Below are positions 48,863 to 58,223 of a DNA stretch of 64,000 nt, piece by piece. The first letter of the stretch is position 1. Every line of letters begins with the position of its first letter. The translations under genes were made by a program, and so were the position numbers. The notes below the pieces were generated by a model, which was given only the letters and a program-made list of their open reading frames with translations, did not search any database and was not told where the DNA came from. Origin of the DNA: Nocardia niigatensis NBRC 100131 (GTDB taxonomy: Bacteria; Actinomycetota; Actinomycetes; Mycobacteriales; Mycobacteriaceae); assembly GCF_000308655.1 (NCBI RefSeq), contig NZ_BAGC01000071.1, positions 1-64,000 of the forward strand. The letters run 5' to 3'.

Positions 48863-50293
48863 ATGGATTACCAGAGTCTGTTCATCGGTGGCCGCTGGAC
48901 CGCGCCGGCGGGCCCCGACACCCTTCCCGTCGTCTCGCCCGCAACCCTGGAAACCGTCGGCAGCGTGCCCGTCGTCACCCGCGCCGACGTCGACGCCGCG
49001 GTCGCCGCGGCCCGCCGGGCCTTCGACAGCGGACCCTGGCCGGCCACCCCGCCCGAGGAGCGCGCCGCCCTGCTGGCCCGCGTCGTCACCCTGCTCGACC
49101 AGAGAGCCGGCGACCTCACCGCCGCCCTCTCCGCCGAGATGGGCGCGCCCGCCATGGCCGCGAGCACCCTCAACTACGTCCCCGCCCGCGCCACCCTCGA
49201 CTTCTACGCCGGACTCGGAAAGTCGTTCCCCTGGACCGAATCTCGCACCGGCCTGTTCGGCACGACACGCGTCTCCCGCGAACCGGTCGGTGTGGTCGCC
49301 GCCGTGATCGCCTGGAACGTCCCGCTCTTCCTGGCCGTCAACAAGCTCGCCCCCGCCCTGCTGGCCGGGTGCAGCGTCGTCCTCAAGCCCGCCCCGCTCA
49401 CCCCGCTGGCCGCCAACCTGCTCGCCGACATCTTCACCGAGGCCGGCCTGCCCGAGGGCGTGCTGTCGGTGCTGCCCGCCGAGGCCGACGCCTCCGAATA
49501 CCTGGTCTCCCACCCCGGGATCGACAAGGTGACCTTCACCGGCAGCTCCGCCGTGGGCCGCAAGATCGCCGCCATCGCGGGCAGCCAGCTCAAGCGCTGC
49601 GCACTGGAGCTGGGCGGCAAGTCGGCCGCGATCCTGTTGCCCGACATGGACATTGCCGACATGCCCAAGCTCGCCTTCGCGGGCCTGATGAACAGCGGCC
49701 AGGCCTGCGTCGCCCAGACCCGCATCCTCGCCCCGCGCGGCCGCTACGACGAAATCCTGGACGCCCTCACGGCTTCCGTGGAGCTGTTCCCGATGGGCCT
49801 GCCCGACGACCCCGGTGCCCAACTGGGCCCGCTCATCTCGCAGCAGCAGCGCGAACGCGTCGAGGGCTACATCGCCAAGGGCAAGGACGAGGGCGCGCGC
49901 CTCATTCTCGGCGGAGACCGCCCCGCCGACCTCCCCGGCTGGTACGTCCGCCCCACCGTCTTCGCCGACGTCACCAACGCGATGACCATAGCCCGCGAGG
50001 AGATCTTCGGCCCCGTCCTCTCGGTCCTCCCCTACGACACCGAGGAAGAGGCCGTCGCCATCGCCAACGACAGCGACTACGGCCTGGCCGGCTCGGTCTG
50101 GACCACCGATATCGAACACGGCGCGGCGGTCGCCGCCAAGGTCCGCACGGGCACCTACGCCATCAACTGGTACGCCTTCGACCCCTGCGCCCCCTTCGGC
50201 GGCTACAAGACCTCCGGCATCGGCCGCGAGAACGGCCCCGAGGGCCTGGACGCCTACTGCGAGCAGAAGTCGCTGCTCATGCCCATGGGCTGA
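48863..50293 (+). CDS. Aldehyde dehydrogenase
   Basis: A 476-residue ALDH: WNVPLFLAVNKLAPALLAGCSVVLKPAP near 155, FTGSSAVGRKIA near 230, catalytic Glu in ELGGKSAAI (residue 249) and catalytic Cys in NSGQACVAQTR (residue 282), EEIFGPVLSVLPYDTEEEA near 380. It oxidises an aldehyde with NAD(P); the substrate is unknown. It recalls mycobacterial Rv0223c. The ATG at 48863 sits directly after a KstR-like dyad with no ribosome site, so a leaderless transcript is possible. Confidence 0.93.
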   Translation: MDYQSLFIGGRWTAPAGPDTLPVVSPATLETVGSVPVVTRADVDAAVAAARRAFDSGPWPATPPEERAALLARVVTLLDQRAGDLTAALSAEMGAPAMAASTLNYVPARATLDFYAGLGKSFPWTESRTGLFGTTRVSREPVGVVAAVIAWNVPLFLAVNKLAPALLAGCSVVLKPAPLTPLAANLLADIFTEAGLPEGVLSVLPAEADASEYLVSHPGIDKVTFTGSSAVGRKIAAIAGSQLKRCALELGGKSAAILLPDMDIADMPKLAFAGLMNSGQACVAQTRILAPRGRYDEILDALTASVELFPMGLPDDPGAQLGPLISQQQRERVEGYIAKGKDEGARLILGGDRPADLPGWYVRPTVFADVTNAMTIAREEIFGPVLSVLPYDTEEEAVAIANDSDYGLAGSVWTTDIEHGAAVAAKVRTGTYAINWYAFDPCAPFGGYKTSGIGRENGPEGLDAYCEQKSLLMPMG

Positions 50294-50300
50294 CCCGCCC

Positions 50301-50432
50301 CTCCGCGACTTGAGCGGACGGCTCAGGTGCCGTTCACAGGCAAGCGCCCGTGCCGGCGGTCGCGAGCCGAAACAATTTCGGGGGCACCCGGCGAATTACC
50401 CTCGCCACCTGAGATCAGTCGTCCCGTCCCAG
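50301..50432 (+). repeat. Dispersed intergenic repeat, copy B
   Basis: Copy B shares gactt-agcggac-gctc-gg-gccgtt with copy A at the left end, and cccgtgccggcggtcg, gccgaa, acccggcga-ttaccc and gatcag in order. It is the most diverged copy. It starts eight bases after the aldehyde dehydrogenase stop. It is followed by a pckA terminator at 50463. Confidence 0.6.
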
Positions 50433-50462
50433 GCAGGGCTATCGCCCATCTACAACAAAAGC

Positions 50463-50493
50463 GGCTCCCCCGCACTCTCGGTGCGGGCGAGCC
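50463..50493 (-). terminator. Terminator after pckA
   Basis: A 13-bp stem with one mismatch (50463-50475 with 50481-50493); on the minus strand it is followed by gcttttgttg. It lies 15 bases past the pckA stop. Confidence 0.75.
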
Positions 50494-50508
50494 ACTTTCG
50501 TCATGCCT

Positions 50509-52335
50509 TTACGCGAGGCGCGCCTTGAGGGCGTCGAACTCGTCGCGCAGGCCGGAAGGCAGCTTGTCGCCGATGAACTCGAACCACTCCTCGATCAGCG
50601 GGATCTCCCGCTTCCACTCCTCGACGTTCACCGCGAGCGCCTCGTCGACGTCGGCGGAGACCACGTTCAGGCCCTCGAGGTCGAGGTTGGCCGCGACCGG
50701 GACATTGCCGATCGGGGTGGCGGCGGCCTCGGAGCGGCCCTCGATACGGCCGACGATCCACTCCAGCACGCGGGAGTTCTCGCCGAATCCGGGCCACAGG
50801 AAGCGGCCGTCGTCGCCACGGCGGAACCAGTTGACGTAGAAGATCTTCGGCAGCTGCTGCGCGTCGGCGTTCTTGCCCAGGGTGATCCAGTGGTTGAGGT
50901 AGTCACCCACGTGGTAGCCCATGAACGGCAGCATGGCCATCGGGTCGCGGCGGACGGTGCCGACCTTGCCCTCGGCGGCGGCGGTCTGCTCGGAGCCGAC
51001 GGTGGCGCCCATGAACACGCCGTGCTGCCAGTCGAAGGACTCGGTCACCAGCGGGATGGTGGTCTTGCGGCGACCGCCGAACAGGATGGCCGAGATCGGC
51101 ACGCCCTGCGGGTCGTCCCACTCGGGGGCCAGGGTCGGGCACTGCGCCATCGGGGTGCAGTAACGCGAGTTCGGATGCGCGGCCAGGGTTTCCGACTCGC
51201 GCTCGAACCAGTCGTTGCCCTTCCAGTCGATGAGGTGGTCGGGGGTGCCTTCCAGGCCCTCCCACCACACGTCGTTGTCGTCGGTGAGGGCGACGTTGGT
51301 GTAGACGGTGTTGCCGGCCTCCATGGTGGCCATGGCGTTCGGGTTCGAGCTGTGGTTGGTGCCGGGGGCGACACCGAAGAAGCCGAACTCCGGGTTGACG
51401 GCATATAGTCGGCCGTCCTCGCCGAAGCGCATCCACGCGATGTCGTCACCGAGGGTCTCGGCGCGCCAGCCCGGGATGGTCGGCTGGATCATGGCGAGGT
51501 TGGTCTTGCCACAGGCCGACGGGAACGCCGCGGCGATGTAGTACGCCTTGTCCTCGGGCGAGATGAGCTTGAGGATGAGCATGTGCTCGGCCAGCCAGCC
51601 CTCGTCGTGCGCCATGGCCGAGGCGATGCGCAGCGAGTAGCACTTCTTGCCCAGCAGCGCGTTGCCGCCGTAACCCGAACCGTAGGACCAGATCTCGCGG
51701 TCCTCGGGGAAATGGGTGATGTACTTGGTGTCGTTGCACGGCCACGGCACGTCGGCCTGGCCCTCGGCGAGCGGGGCGCCCACGGAGTGCAGCGCCTTCA
51801 CGAATTCGCCGTCGGTGCCGAGCTTGGCCAGCGCGGCCGCGCCCATGCGGGTCATGACGCGCATGGAGACCACGACGTACTCGGAGTCGGTGAGCTCGAC
51901 GCCCAGCTTCGGGTTCTCGGCGCCGAGGGGGCCCATGCAGAAGGGCACCACGTACATGGTGCGTCCCTTCATGGAGCCGCGGTACAGCTCGGTCATGGTG
52001 GCGCGCATCTCGGTCGGGTCGACCCAGTTGTTGGTCGGACCGGCGTCGGCCTCGGTCTTCGAGCAGATGTAGGTGCGCGATTCGACGCGGGCCACATCGG
52101 AGGGGTCGGAGAGCGCCAGGTAGGAGTTGGGCTTCTTCGACTCGTTCAGCTTCTTGAAGGTGCCCGCGGCGACCAGCTGCTCGGAGAGGCGGACCGCTTC
52201 CTCCTCGGACCCATCCGCCCAGACCACGCGGTCGGGCTGGGTGAGTTCTGCGACCTCCTGTACCCAGGCAAGCAGTTCCTTGTGCTCGGTGGGCGCGGTG
52301 CCATCGTGAAGACCAGGAATGGTCGCTGAGGTCAT
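50509..52335 (-). CDS. pckA: Phosphoenolpyruvate carboxykinase (GTP)
   Basis: A 608-residue GTP-type PEPCK. The P-loop kinase-1a with the reactive Cys (AAAFPSACGKTNLAMI, around residue 270), the DDIAWMRFG kinase-2 segment, the RRKTTIPLVTESFDWQHGVFMG strand and the PGFGENSRVLEWIVGR region all match. It converts oxaloacetate and GTP to PEP, the first committed step of gluconeogenesis during growth on fatty acids or cholesterol. The ATG at 52335 has a clear site (caggagag). The 242-base upstream gap (52336-52577) shows no other gene. Confidence 0.97.
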   Translation of the reverse strand: MTSATIPGLHDGTAPTEHKELLAWVQEVAELTQPDRVVWADGSEEEAVRLSEQLVAAGTFKKLNESKKPNSYLALSDPSDVARVESRTYICSKTEADAGPTNNWVDPTEMRATMTELYRGSMKGRTMYVVPFCMGPLGAENPKLGVELTDSEYVVVSMRVMTRMGAAALAKLGTDGEFVKALHSVGAPLAEGQADVPWPCNDTKYITHFPEDREIWSYGSGYGGNALLGKKCYSLRIASAMAHDEGWLAEHMLILKLISPEDKAYYIAAAFPSACGKTNLAMIQPTIPGWRAETLGDDIAWMRFGEDGRLYAVNPEFGFFGVAPGTNHSSNPNAMATMEAGNTVYTNVALTDDNDVWWEGLEGTPDHLIDWKGNDWFERESETLAAHPNSRYCTPMAQCPTLAPEWDDPQGVPISAILFGGRRKTTIPLVTESFDWQHGVFMGATVGSEQTAAAEGKVGTVRRDPMAMLPFMGYHVGDYLNHWITLGKNADAQQLPKIFYVNWFRRGDDGRFLWPGFGENSRVLEWIVGRIEGRSEAAATPIGNVPVAANLDLEGLNVVSADVDEALAVNVEEWKREIPLIEEWFEFIGDKLPSGLRDEFDALKARLA

Positions 52336-52577
52336 GAAAACTCTCCTGAGATGGGTGGTCCCGAGGTCAGCGAGCCGAGGACCACTGCTCGCGACACCGA
52401 GTGCCACCAATTGCGGCAGGGCTCCCGCTGGTCTCGCCCGCGTGCCCATACCGGCTGGACGCGCGTACAAGTCCGCAACGGATGCCCTGGTTCCTGCCAT
52501 AGAGGTTAACGCCATATATCGGGGTGTACGGAATCGGGTTGTCCACTCGGTACCGGGTCGAAACCTCCGACCAGCGG

Positions 52578-54257
52578 TTAAGCGAATTCGAGTGCTGCCA
52601 GGTCACGTTCGCATGCCAGCAGTAGAGCGGGGCGGCGCTGGGCGGCCTGTCGCAATTGCGCCTCCAATTCACCGACCCGCCGATCGGTTTCCACCATGCG
52701 CGCGGCGGCGCTGGCGAGCACCTCGTCGGTGAGTCGTTCCTCGGCGTCGACAAGGGCCGTCGCGACCCGCTGCTCCAGCTGCGCACGGGCGTCGACCAGC
52801 GTGTCCGCGACCCATTGCCGCAGGTGAGCGCCATCGGCGAGCTGCCGGCGGACGCGCACCACCCAGGCCGCGGCGGCGGCACCGAGGAGCAGACTGACCG
52901 GTACGAGCGCGAAGTCGACAGCTTGCAGCAGGGCCAGCGGCGCCACCACCAGCCGGCCCAGACCGAAGCCCGCCGAGGCGCCCAGCGCGATCACCAGGTG
53001 GTCCTCCACGCCCCGCAGCCGCGGGCCCGGCGTGGGAACCGCCCTCGACACCCGTTCCGCGGGCGCCGGAAAAGATATATGCCATTCCTGCGCGACGGAT
53101 TCTTCGACCTGACGGCACAATTCGCCGATCCGGGAGCGAATCGCGCGGTCCATCTCCTGTGTGAGTTTTTCCACAGCGTCGCCGACATGGCGCGGAAATT
53201 CCGCGTGCGCGCTCCGCGGCAGGCGTTCGATTTCGGCCCGCAGCTCCGCGTGCAGCGCCCGGATCCTGGCCCCGACCTCGTGCAGTAGATCCACGCGCGC
53301 CAGCTGCAGCCGATTCCGCACGATGGTCATGCCCGATCCCCGCCCACCGTCGCTGACCGACAGCAACCGCGCCCGCTCCTCCCGCAGCCCCGCCACGTCC
53401 CCGCCGTCCCGCAGCTTCCCGGCCTGCGCCCGGATCCGCCGCCGCGTCTCGGCCACCACCCGCTCCCGAACGATCGCCACCTGATCCCCCACCGCGCCCG
53501 CCCCGGCCGCCGCCACCAGCCGCGCGTGCAACAAACCCACCCCCGACCGATCCAGCAGCGCCGGATCCCCCGCCGCGCGCGCCACCGCCGCCATCCGCGC
53601 CGACACCGGCACCACCTCCTCGGCCTCGCCACCGGCCCCCGCCAGCAGCTCGACATCCCGCCGCAACACCTCCCGCCACTCCCGATGCGCGTGAATACCG
53701 TCCAGCGCGAACACGATCCGCGTCCCTCCGGCCCGCAACGCCCGCACCCGCCCCACCATCTCCCCACCGGCCAGCGCCCCGGCCTCGAGCACGACGAGCG
53801 CCACCGAAGGCGGAAGCGCCACCGCGCCGGGCCCGGATGCCCGGTGATCACTGTCGGCACCGGCGTGGGTATCGGGCTCGGCCTCGGCTCCGGCAACCGT
53901 CAAATCGACCCGCGGCTGGAATCGAGCCAGTTCGACACGCAGTGCCGCAGCGCGTGAGTCGTCACCGGCGATCAGCGCGATCGCCCTACCCCGATCCGGA
54001 TGCGCTCCGGCCATCGCGCGCAACAGCGCGGAACCGTGTGGATTCCACCGCATGACAACGGCCTCGACGGGTCCGGACAGGACGCCGTACCGCGGTGGCG
54101 GCGTCCGGTCGGCCCCGGTCTCGGGCGATACGGGCGCCGGAACCGCCGCCACGCGCACCGTCGGCGGCAGTTCGAGTCCGCCGACGCGCGGCAGCTCCAG
54201 CGCCGGGGTTTCGGACGGATCACAGGGCGCGGCGGCGGGGCGGGGTTCGGGGATCAA
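52578..54257 (-). CDS. Degenerate GTPase-like membrane-associated protein, partner of 54306-54974
   Basis: A 559-residue protein with Ala/Arg-rich helices and a central region that keeps GTPase strand order but not the residues: GDDSRAAALRVEL near 98 has no P-loop Lys, VALVVLEAGALAGGEM near 150 replaces D-x-x-G, and ALDGIHAHREW near 180 replaces NKxD. A hydrophobic hairpin (about 430-475) and a coiled-coil-like helix (about 485-550) follow. The design resembles bacterial dynamin-like paired proteins. It begins TTG at 54257, in the same frame as the upstream gene, 16 codons after its stop, with no ribosome site. It recalls the Rv0209-Rv0210 neighbours of pckA. Function unknown. Confidence 0.72.
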   Translation of the reverse strand: MIPEPRPAAAPCDPSETPALELPRVGGLELPPTVRVAAVPAPVSPETGADRTPPPRYGVLSGPVEAVVMRWNPHGSALLRAMAGAHPDRGRAIALIAGDDSRAAALRVELARFQPRVDLTVAGAEAEPDTHAGADSDHRASGPGAVALPPSVALVVLEAGALAGGEMVGRVRALRAGGTRIVFALDGIHAHREWREVLRRDVELLAGAGGEAEEVVPVSARMAAVARAAGDPALLDRSGVGLLHARLVAAAGAGAVGDQVAIVRERVVAETRRRIRAQAGKLRDGGDVAGLREERARLLSVSDGGRGSGMTIVRNRLQLARVDLLHEVGARIRALHAELRAEIERLPRSAHAEFPRHVGDAVEKLTQEMDRAIRSRIGELCRQVEESVAQEWHISFPAPAERVSRAVPTPGPRLRGVEDHLVIALGASAGFGLGRLVVAPLALLQAVDFALVPVSLLLGAAAAAWVVRVRRQLADGAHLRQWVADTLVDARAQLEQRVATALVDAEERLTDEVLASAAARMVETDRRVGELEAQLRQAAQRRPALLLACERDLAALEFA

Positions 54258-54305
54258 CGCCGATGATTCGGATCCGGCGGCGTATTCGGCTTGGCCCGAG
54301 GCGAA

Positions 54306-54974
54306 TCAAACACCGAGCGTGGCGGTGGCGACCTCGTAGCGGCGGTGGAGTTCGTGATGGAGCGGATCTATTCCGCTGGCGCAGTGGAGGATTTGCAGCA
54401 GCAGCTGCGGGGGCAGGGACGGGTTCCGGCGGAGAGCGGCCAGGGCGCAGGAGACGCCGTGCAGGTCCCAGCGGTCGAGGAGGGCGCGGCGGGCTTCGTG
54501 ATCGGGGCCGAGATCCGCGGCCGTGAACAGGTCGCAGGAGAGAGTGAGGGGTGGGTCGGGATGGTCGCGGTGGCGCTGCAGGGTGCCGAGGTCGGTATCG
54601 GCGAGGGTGCCGGACCGGGTGCGCAGGGCCAGGGACGCGACCACCGGGAATGCGGTGAGACCGAATTCGGCGGTGAGGTTTTCGGCGGTGGCGGCGGCGT
54701 CGGGCCAGCGGGCGCCGACGGAATCGGCTTTGTTGAGTACCACAAGGGCGCGATCGGGCGGCAGGGTCGCCAGGAGACGGCGGTCGGCGCGGTCGGCCAG
54801 GCCGGGCAGGACATAGAGGACCAGGTCGGCGTCGAGCACCGGGGCCGATTGCCCGGGCTGGTCGACCGGTCGGGTCTCTTCGGCAGTGAGCAGCGACAAC
54901 GCATGTCGCAGCGTGGTTTTGCCCGCACGGGCACGGCCCGTCACCTGAATGCGCGGAGATCGCCCGACCGGCAC
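54306..54974 (-). CDS. P-loop GTPase-like protein, partner of 52578-54257
   Basis: A 222-residue protein with a P-loop at the start (IQVTGRARAGKTTLRHAL, G-x4-GKT) and the guanine-specificity motif ALVVLNKADSVG near 82. The strand DADLVLYVLPGLADRADRRL near 48 takes the D-x-x-G position. No other domain is visible. The GTG at 54974 has a weak ribosome site. It ends in TGA at 54306, in the same reading frame as the next gene, and together they would form one 798-codon frame without that stop. A GTPase driving its membrane-bound partner is inference. Confidence 0.75.
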   Translation of the reverse strand: MPVGRSPRIQVTGRARAGKTTLRHALSLLTAEETRPVDQPGQSAPVLDADLVLYVLPGLADRADRRLLATLPPDRALVVLNKADSVGARWPDAAATAENLTAEFGLTAFPVVASLALRTRSGTLADTDLGTLQRHRDHPDPPLTLSCDLFTAADLGPDHEARRALLDRWDLHGVSCALAALRRNPSLPPQLLLQILHCASGIDPLHHELHRRYEVATATLGV

Positions 54975-55213
54975 GCGGGCAGCCTAGCCGGAAGATGCTG
55001 GGCGCGTGCGCTTTTCGGATCACGAACGCGCAGGTCACGCGGTGAGGAAGTAGACCGTTCCGGGTTGTTCTGTGGGCCTGCACAATTCGATGCAACCGCT
55101 CTTCACAGACACCTGGGATTGCCCTACTCTGGCGATCCGGTCGGCATCAGGGCCGATGCGCGGCTGTGGCGAGCCCTCTCGATCCACGGCCGGGCACACG
55201 AGGGGAGGTGGCG

Positions 55214-56563
55214 ATGACCGTCGATGCGGACGTCATCGGAACAGCCGGATCACCGGGACCGAACGGACAGTCGAGCGGTCGCCCGCTGCCACCCGGCCGG
55301 GACCCCTTCTTCCATCCACCACGCGGATTCGCCCGCCACCCGGCGGGCACCATCCTGCGCAGCCGCTCCGTCGAGATCGCGCTGTTCGGCCTGGTGCCGC
55401 AACACGTGACGGCCTGGCAGCTGCTGTACCGCAGCCAGGATCTGCACGCCCGGCCCGAGGTCGCGGTCACCACCGTGCTGCTGCCCGCCGGCGCCGAACC
55501 GGACGCGGAGCGCCCGCTGCTGGCCTTCCAGACGGCGATGGACGCCGTGACCGACCGCTGCGCCCCCTCCTACGCGCTGCGCCGCGGCGCGCTGTCCCCC
55601 GGATCCATCACCCAGCTCGAATGGCTGCTGGTCGCGAACGCGCTGCGCCGCGGCTGGGCGGTCACCATCGCCGATCATGAAGGGCCGCAGGGAAACTTCG
55701 GCGTGGCGCGCGAACCCGGCTACCGCGGGCTCGACGGTGTCCGTGCCGCACTGCGTTTCGCGCCGCTGGGTCTGCACGCGGACACCAGGGTGGCCGTGTG
55801 GGGCTATTCCGGTGGCGGCATGGCCAGTTCGTGGCTGGTGGAGATGGCGCCGGAGTACGCGCCGGAGCTGAGTATCGTCGGCGCGGTGCTGGGCGCGCCG
55901 GTCGGCGATCCGCGCCATGTGTTCCTGAGCCTGAACGGCGGCCTGTTCGCGGGCTTTCCGGCGATCGTGATCGCCGCGCTGCAGCAGGTCTACCCGGCGC
56001 TGGCCGAGGTGGTGCGCCGCGACTTCACCCCCGAGGGCCGCCGCCTGCTGGACCGCGCCCGCTCACTGGGTCCGATCGCGGTGCTGCCGCTGCTGGTCGG
56101 CCGGCGCATGGACGACCATCTGCGGCGACCGCTGGCGGAGATCCTGCCGGACCTCGAGGACATGTTCGACGAGCTGCGCCTGGGCAATCGCGCGCCGGCG
56201 TGCCCGGTACTGGTGGTGCAGCCCGTGTATGACCAGGTCATCGACGTGGCCGGCATCGACGGTCAGGTGGAGCGGTACCGGGCGGGCGGCGCGTCGGTCC
56301 GGTACGTCCGCGATCGCCTCAGCGAGCACTTCTCGCTGCTGCCGCTGGCGACCCCGATGAGCCTGGACTGGCTGGGCGATCGGCTGGCCGGGAAGGCTCT
56401 CACCGAACCCACAACCACGACCGTCTGGTCCGTCGCACTGGTCCCGGCGCACTGGCGCAGCATGGTGGAAATGGCAACTACCACAATACGAGTCACCCTC
56501 GGACGCCCCTTGCGCCCGGCGGCGGCACCGGCGTCCGACGAGGTCTCGGGCCTGGCAGCCTGA
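55214..56563 (+). CDS. Secretory-lipase family (LIP) hydrolase
   Basis: A 449-residue lipase-family protein. The nucleophile elbow is VAVWGYSGGGMASSW with Ser at about 199, the acid/lid region ACPVLVVQPVYDQVID near 330 (Asp) and the His segment RDRLSEHFSLLPLATP near 370. The residue order, and SYALRRGALSPGSITQLEWLLVANALRRGWAVTIADHEG near 120, match fungal-type secretory lipases also found in actinobacteria. No N-terminal signal peptide is evident, so its location is unclear. The ATG at 55214 has a strong site (ggggaggtgg). Confidence 0.85.
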   Translation: MTVDADVIGTAGSPGPNGQSSGRPLPPGRDPFFHPPRGFARHPAGTILRSRSVEIALFGLVPQHVTAWQLLYRSQDLHARPEVAVTTVLLPAGAEPDAERPLLAFQTAMDAVTDRCAPSYALRRGALSPGSITQLEWLLVANALRRGWAVTIADHEGPQGNFGVAREPGYRGLDGVRAALRFAPLGLHADTRVAVWGYSGGGMASSWLVEMAPEYAPELSIVGAVLGAPVGDPRHVFLSLNGGLFAGFPAIVIAALQQVYPALAEVVRRDFTPEGRRLLDRARSLGPIAVLPLLVGRRMDDHLRRPLAEILPDLEDMFDELRLGNRAPACPVLVVQPVYDQVIDVAGIDGQVERYRAGGASVRYVRDRLSEHFSLLPLATPMSLDWLGDRLAGKALTEPTTTTVWSVALVPAHWRSMVEMATTTIRVTLGRPLRPAAAPASDEVSGLAA

Positions 56564-56604
56564 GTGATCACGGCCGCGGCAACCCGTGGTCGATTGCTGC
56601 GCTG

Positions 56605-57456
56605 ATGACCCGGTACTGGACAATGGACGCCGTGAACGACGCCGCGAACCACACTGCCGAGCCAGTTCCCGGGCCGCGGCCCGCCCAGCCCACCGGTGAC
56701 GCCGATCACTCGGAAACCGCCGGTGGCCGGCCGGATCGGCCCGCGGGCAACCGGCTCTATCCCCGGGTCACCAGCTTCCGGGCCCGTCGCGGCGCGGTCT
56801 CGCCCGCGCGCCAGGACGCCTGGGATCGGGTGTGGCCGGTGATCGGCAAGGACGTCTCCGACGAAAGGCTCGACGCCGACGCCTGGTTCGGGCGCTCGGC
56901 CCCGCTGATCATCGAGATCGGCTGCGGCACCGGCACGGCCACCGCGGCCATGGCGCAGGCTGAGCCGCAGTTCAATCTGATCGGCATCGAGGTCTACAAG
57001 CCGGGCCTGGCCCAGCTGGTGCAGCGCGTCGAGCGCGAGGGCATCGACAATCTCCGGCTGCTGCGCGGTGATGCCGTGGATGTCCTGGAAAATATGATTG
57101 CTCCCGAATCGCTGACGGGGGTGCGCGTGTTCTTCCCGGACCCGTGGCCCAAGGCGCGGCACCACAAGCGGCGGCTGTTGCAGCCGGAAACCTTCGCACT
57201 CATCGCAAGTCGGCTGATTCCGGGCGGCGTGCTGCATGTCGCGACCGACCACGCGGACTACGCCGAGTGGATCGGCCTGCACGGAAACGCGGAACCCCAG
57301 CTCATCGGCATGAACGAGCCGACCGGAGGGGATCCCGAGGCCTACCGAAACAAGGCACCGATTGGTTTCGAACGTCCGATTACCAAGTTCGAAAGCAAAG
57401 GACTCCGCGCGGGCAGCGCCATCACCGAGTTCATCTGGGGGAAGATCGAATCATGA
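56605..57456 (+). CDS. trmB: tRNA (guanosine(46)-N7)-methyltransferase
   Basis: A 283-residue TrmB with a longer N-terminus than E. coli. It has LIIEIGCGTGTATAAMAQAEP near 100 (SAM-binding), GDAVDVL near 150 (acidic), RVFFPDPWPKARHHKRRLLQPETFALIASRL near 170 (the PDPWPK(K/A)RHHKRR signature) and ATDHADYAEWI near 215. It methylates G46 in the tRNA variable loop. The stop overlaps the next start (ATGA). The ATG at 56623 is an alternative start; neither has a strong site. It is the first gene of a trmB, NYN, mmpL3 operon. Confidence 0.93.
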   Translation: MTRYWTMDAVNDAANHTAEPVPGPRPAQPTGDADHSETAGGRPDRPAGNRLYPRVTSFRARRGAVSPARQDAWDRVWPVIGKDVSDERLDADAWFGRSAPLIIEIGCGTGTATAAMAQAEPQFNLIGIEVYKPGLAQLVQRVEREGIDNLRLLRGDAVDVLENMIAPESLTGVRVFFPDPWPKARHHKRRLLQPETFALIASRLIPGGVLHVATDHADYAEWIGLHGNAEPQLIGMNEPTGGDPEAYRNKAPIGFERPITKFESKGLRAGSAITEFIWGKIES

Positions 57457-58223
57457 GCGTCAGTGAGATGGCCCACGGGGTTTCGGAAGTTGCCGGAATA
57501 ATGCACGGCGCCGACTCGACCGAACTATCGGGCACCACAGGGCTCCACGGCAATGCCGGGGTCGCCCTGGGCGGAACCGCCACCGACGTGCGGCGCGTCC
57601 TGCTGGTCTGGGATGCGCCGAACCTCGATATGGGCCTCGGCGCCATCCTCGGTGGCCGTCCGACCGCCGCCTACCGCCCGCGCTTCGACGCGCTCGGCCG
57701 CTGGCTGCTGGCCCGCACCGCGGAACTGTCGGTGGGCAGCACCACCCGGGTCGAACCCGAGGCCACCGTCTTCACCAATATCGCCCCCGGCACCGCCGAT
57801 GTGGTGCGCCCCTGGGTCGAGGCGCTGCGCAATGTCGGCTACGCCGTCTTCGCCAAACCCAAGATCGACGAAGACTCCGATGTGGACAGCGACATGCTCT
57901 CCCACATCGAGCTACGCCGTCGCGGAGCGGGTTTGGCCGGGATCATGGTGGCCTCCGCCGACGGGCAGGCGTTCCGCGCGCCGCTCGAGGAGATCGCCGG
58001 CTCCGGGGTGCCTGTTCAAGTGCTCGGTTTCCGCGAGCACGCGAGTTGGGCGGTCACGTCGGATATTCTCGAGTTCATCGACCTCGAGGACATCCCGGGC
58101 GTGTTCCGTGAACCGCTGCCCCGGGTCAGCCTCGACTCGCTGCCCGACGAGGGTGCATGGCTGCAGCCGTTCCGGCCGCTGTCGGCCCTGCTCACCTCCC
58201 GCCCCGCTCAAGGAGTCGCTTAG
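57453..58223 (+). CDS. NYN-domain (LabA/DUF88-like) protein
   Basis: A 256-residue protein with a PIN-like NYN fold: LLVWDAPNLDMGLGAILGGRP near 50 (D-x-x-N), the acidic cluster KIDEDSDVDSDMLSHIELRRRG near 135, and IMVASADGQAF near 165. These acidic residues would bind metal for RNA cleavage, though such activity is not shown here. It recalls mycobacterial Rv0207c. Start and stop overlap its neighbours (trmB by four bases, mmpL3 by one), so translation is coupled. Confidence 0.87.
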   Translation: MSVSEMAHGVSEVAGIMHGADSTELSGTTGLHGNAGVALGGTATDVRRVLLVWDAPNLDMGLGAILGGRPTAAYRPRFDALGRWLLARTAELSVGSTTRVEPEATVFTNIAPGTADVVRPWVEALRNVGYAVFAKPKIDEDSDVDSDMLSHIELRRRGAGLAGIMVASADGQAFRAPLEEIAGSGVPVQVLGFREHASWAVTSDILEFIDLEDIPGVFREPLPRVSLDSLPDEGAWLQPFRPLSALLTSRPAQGVA

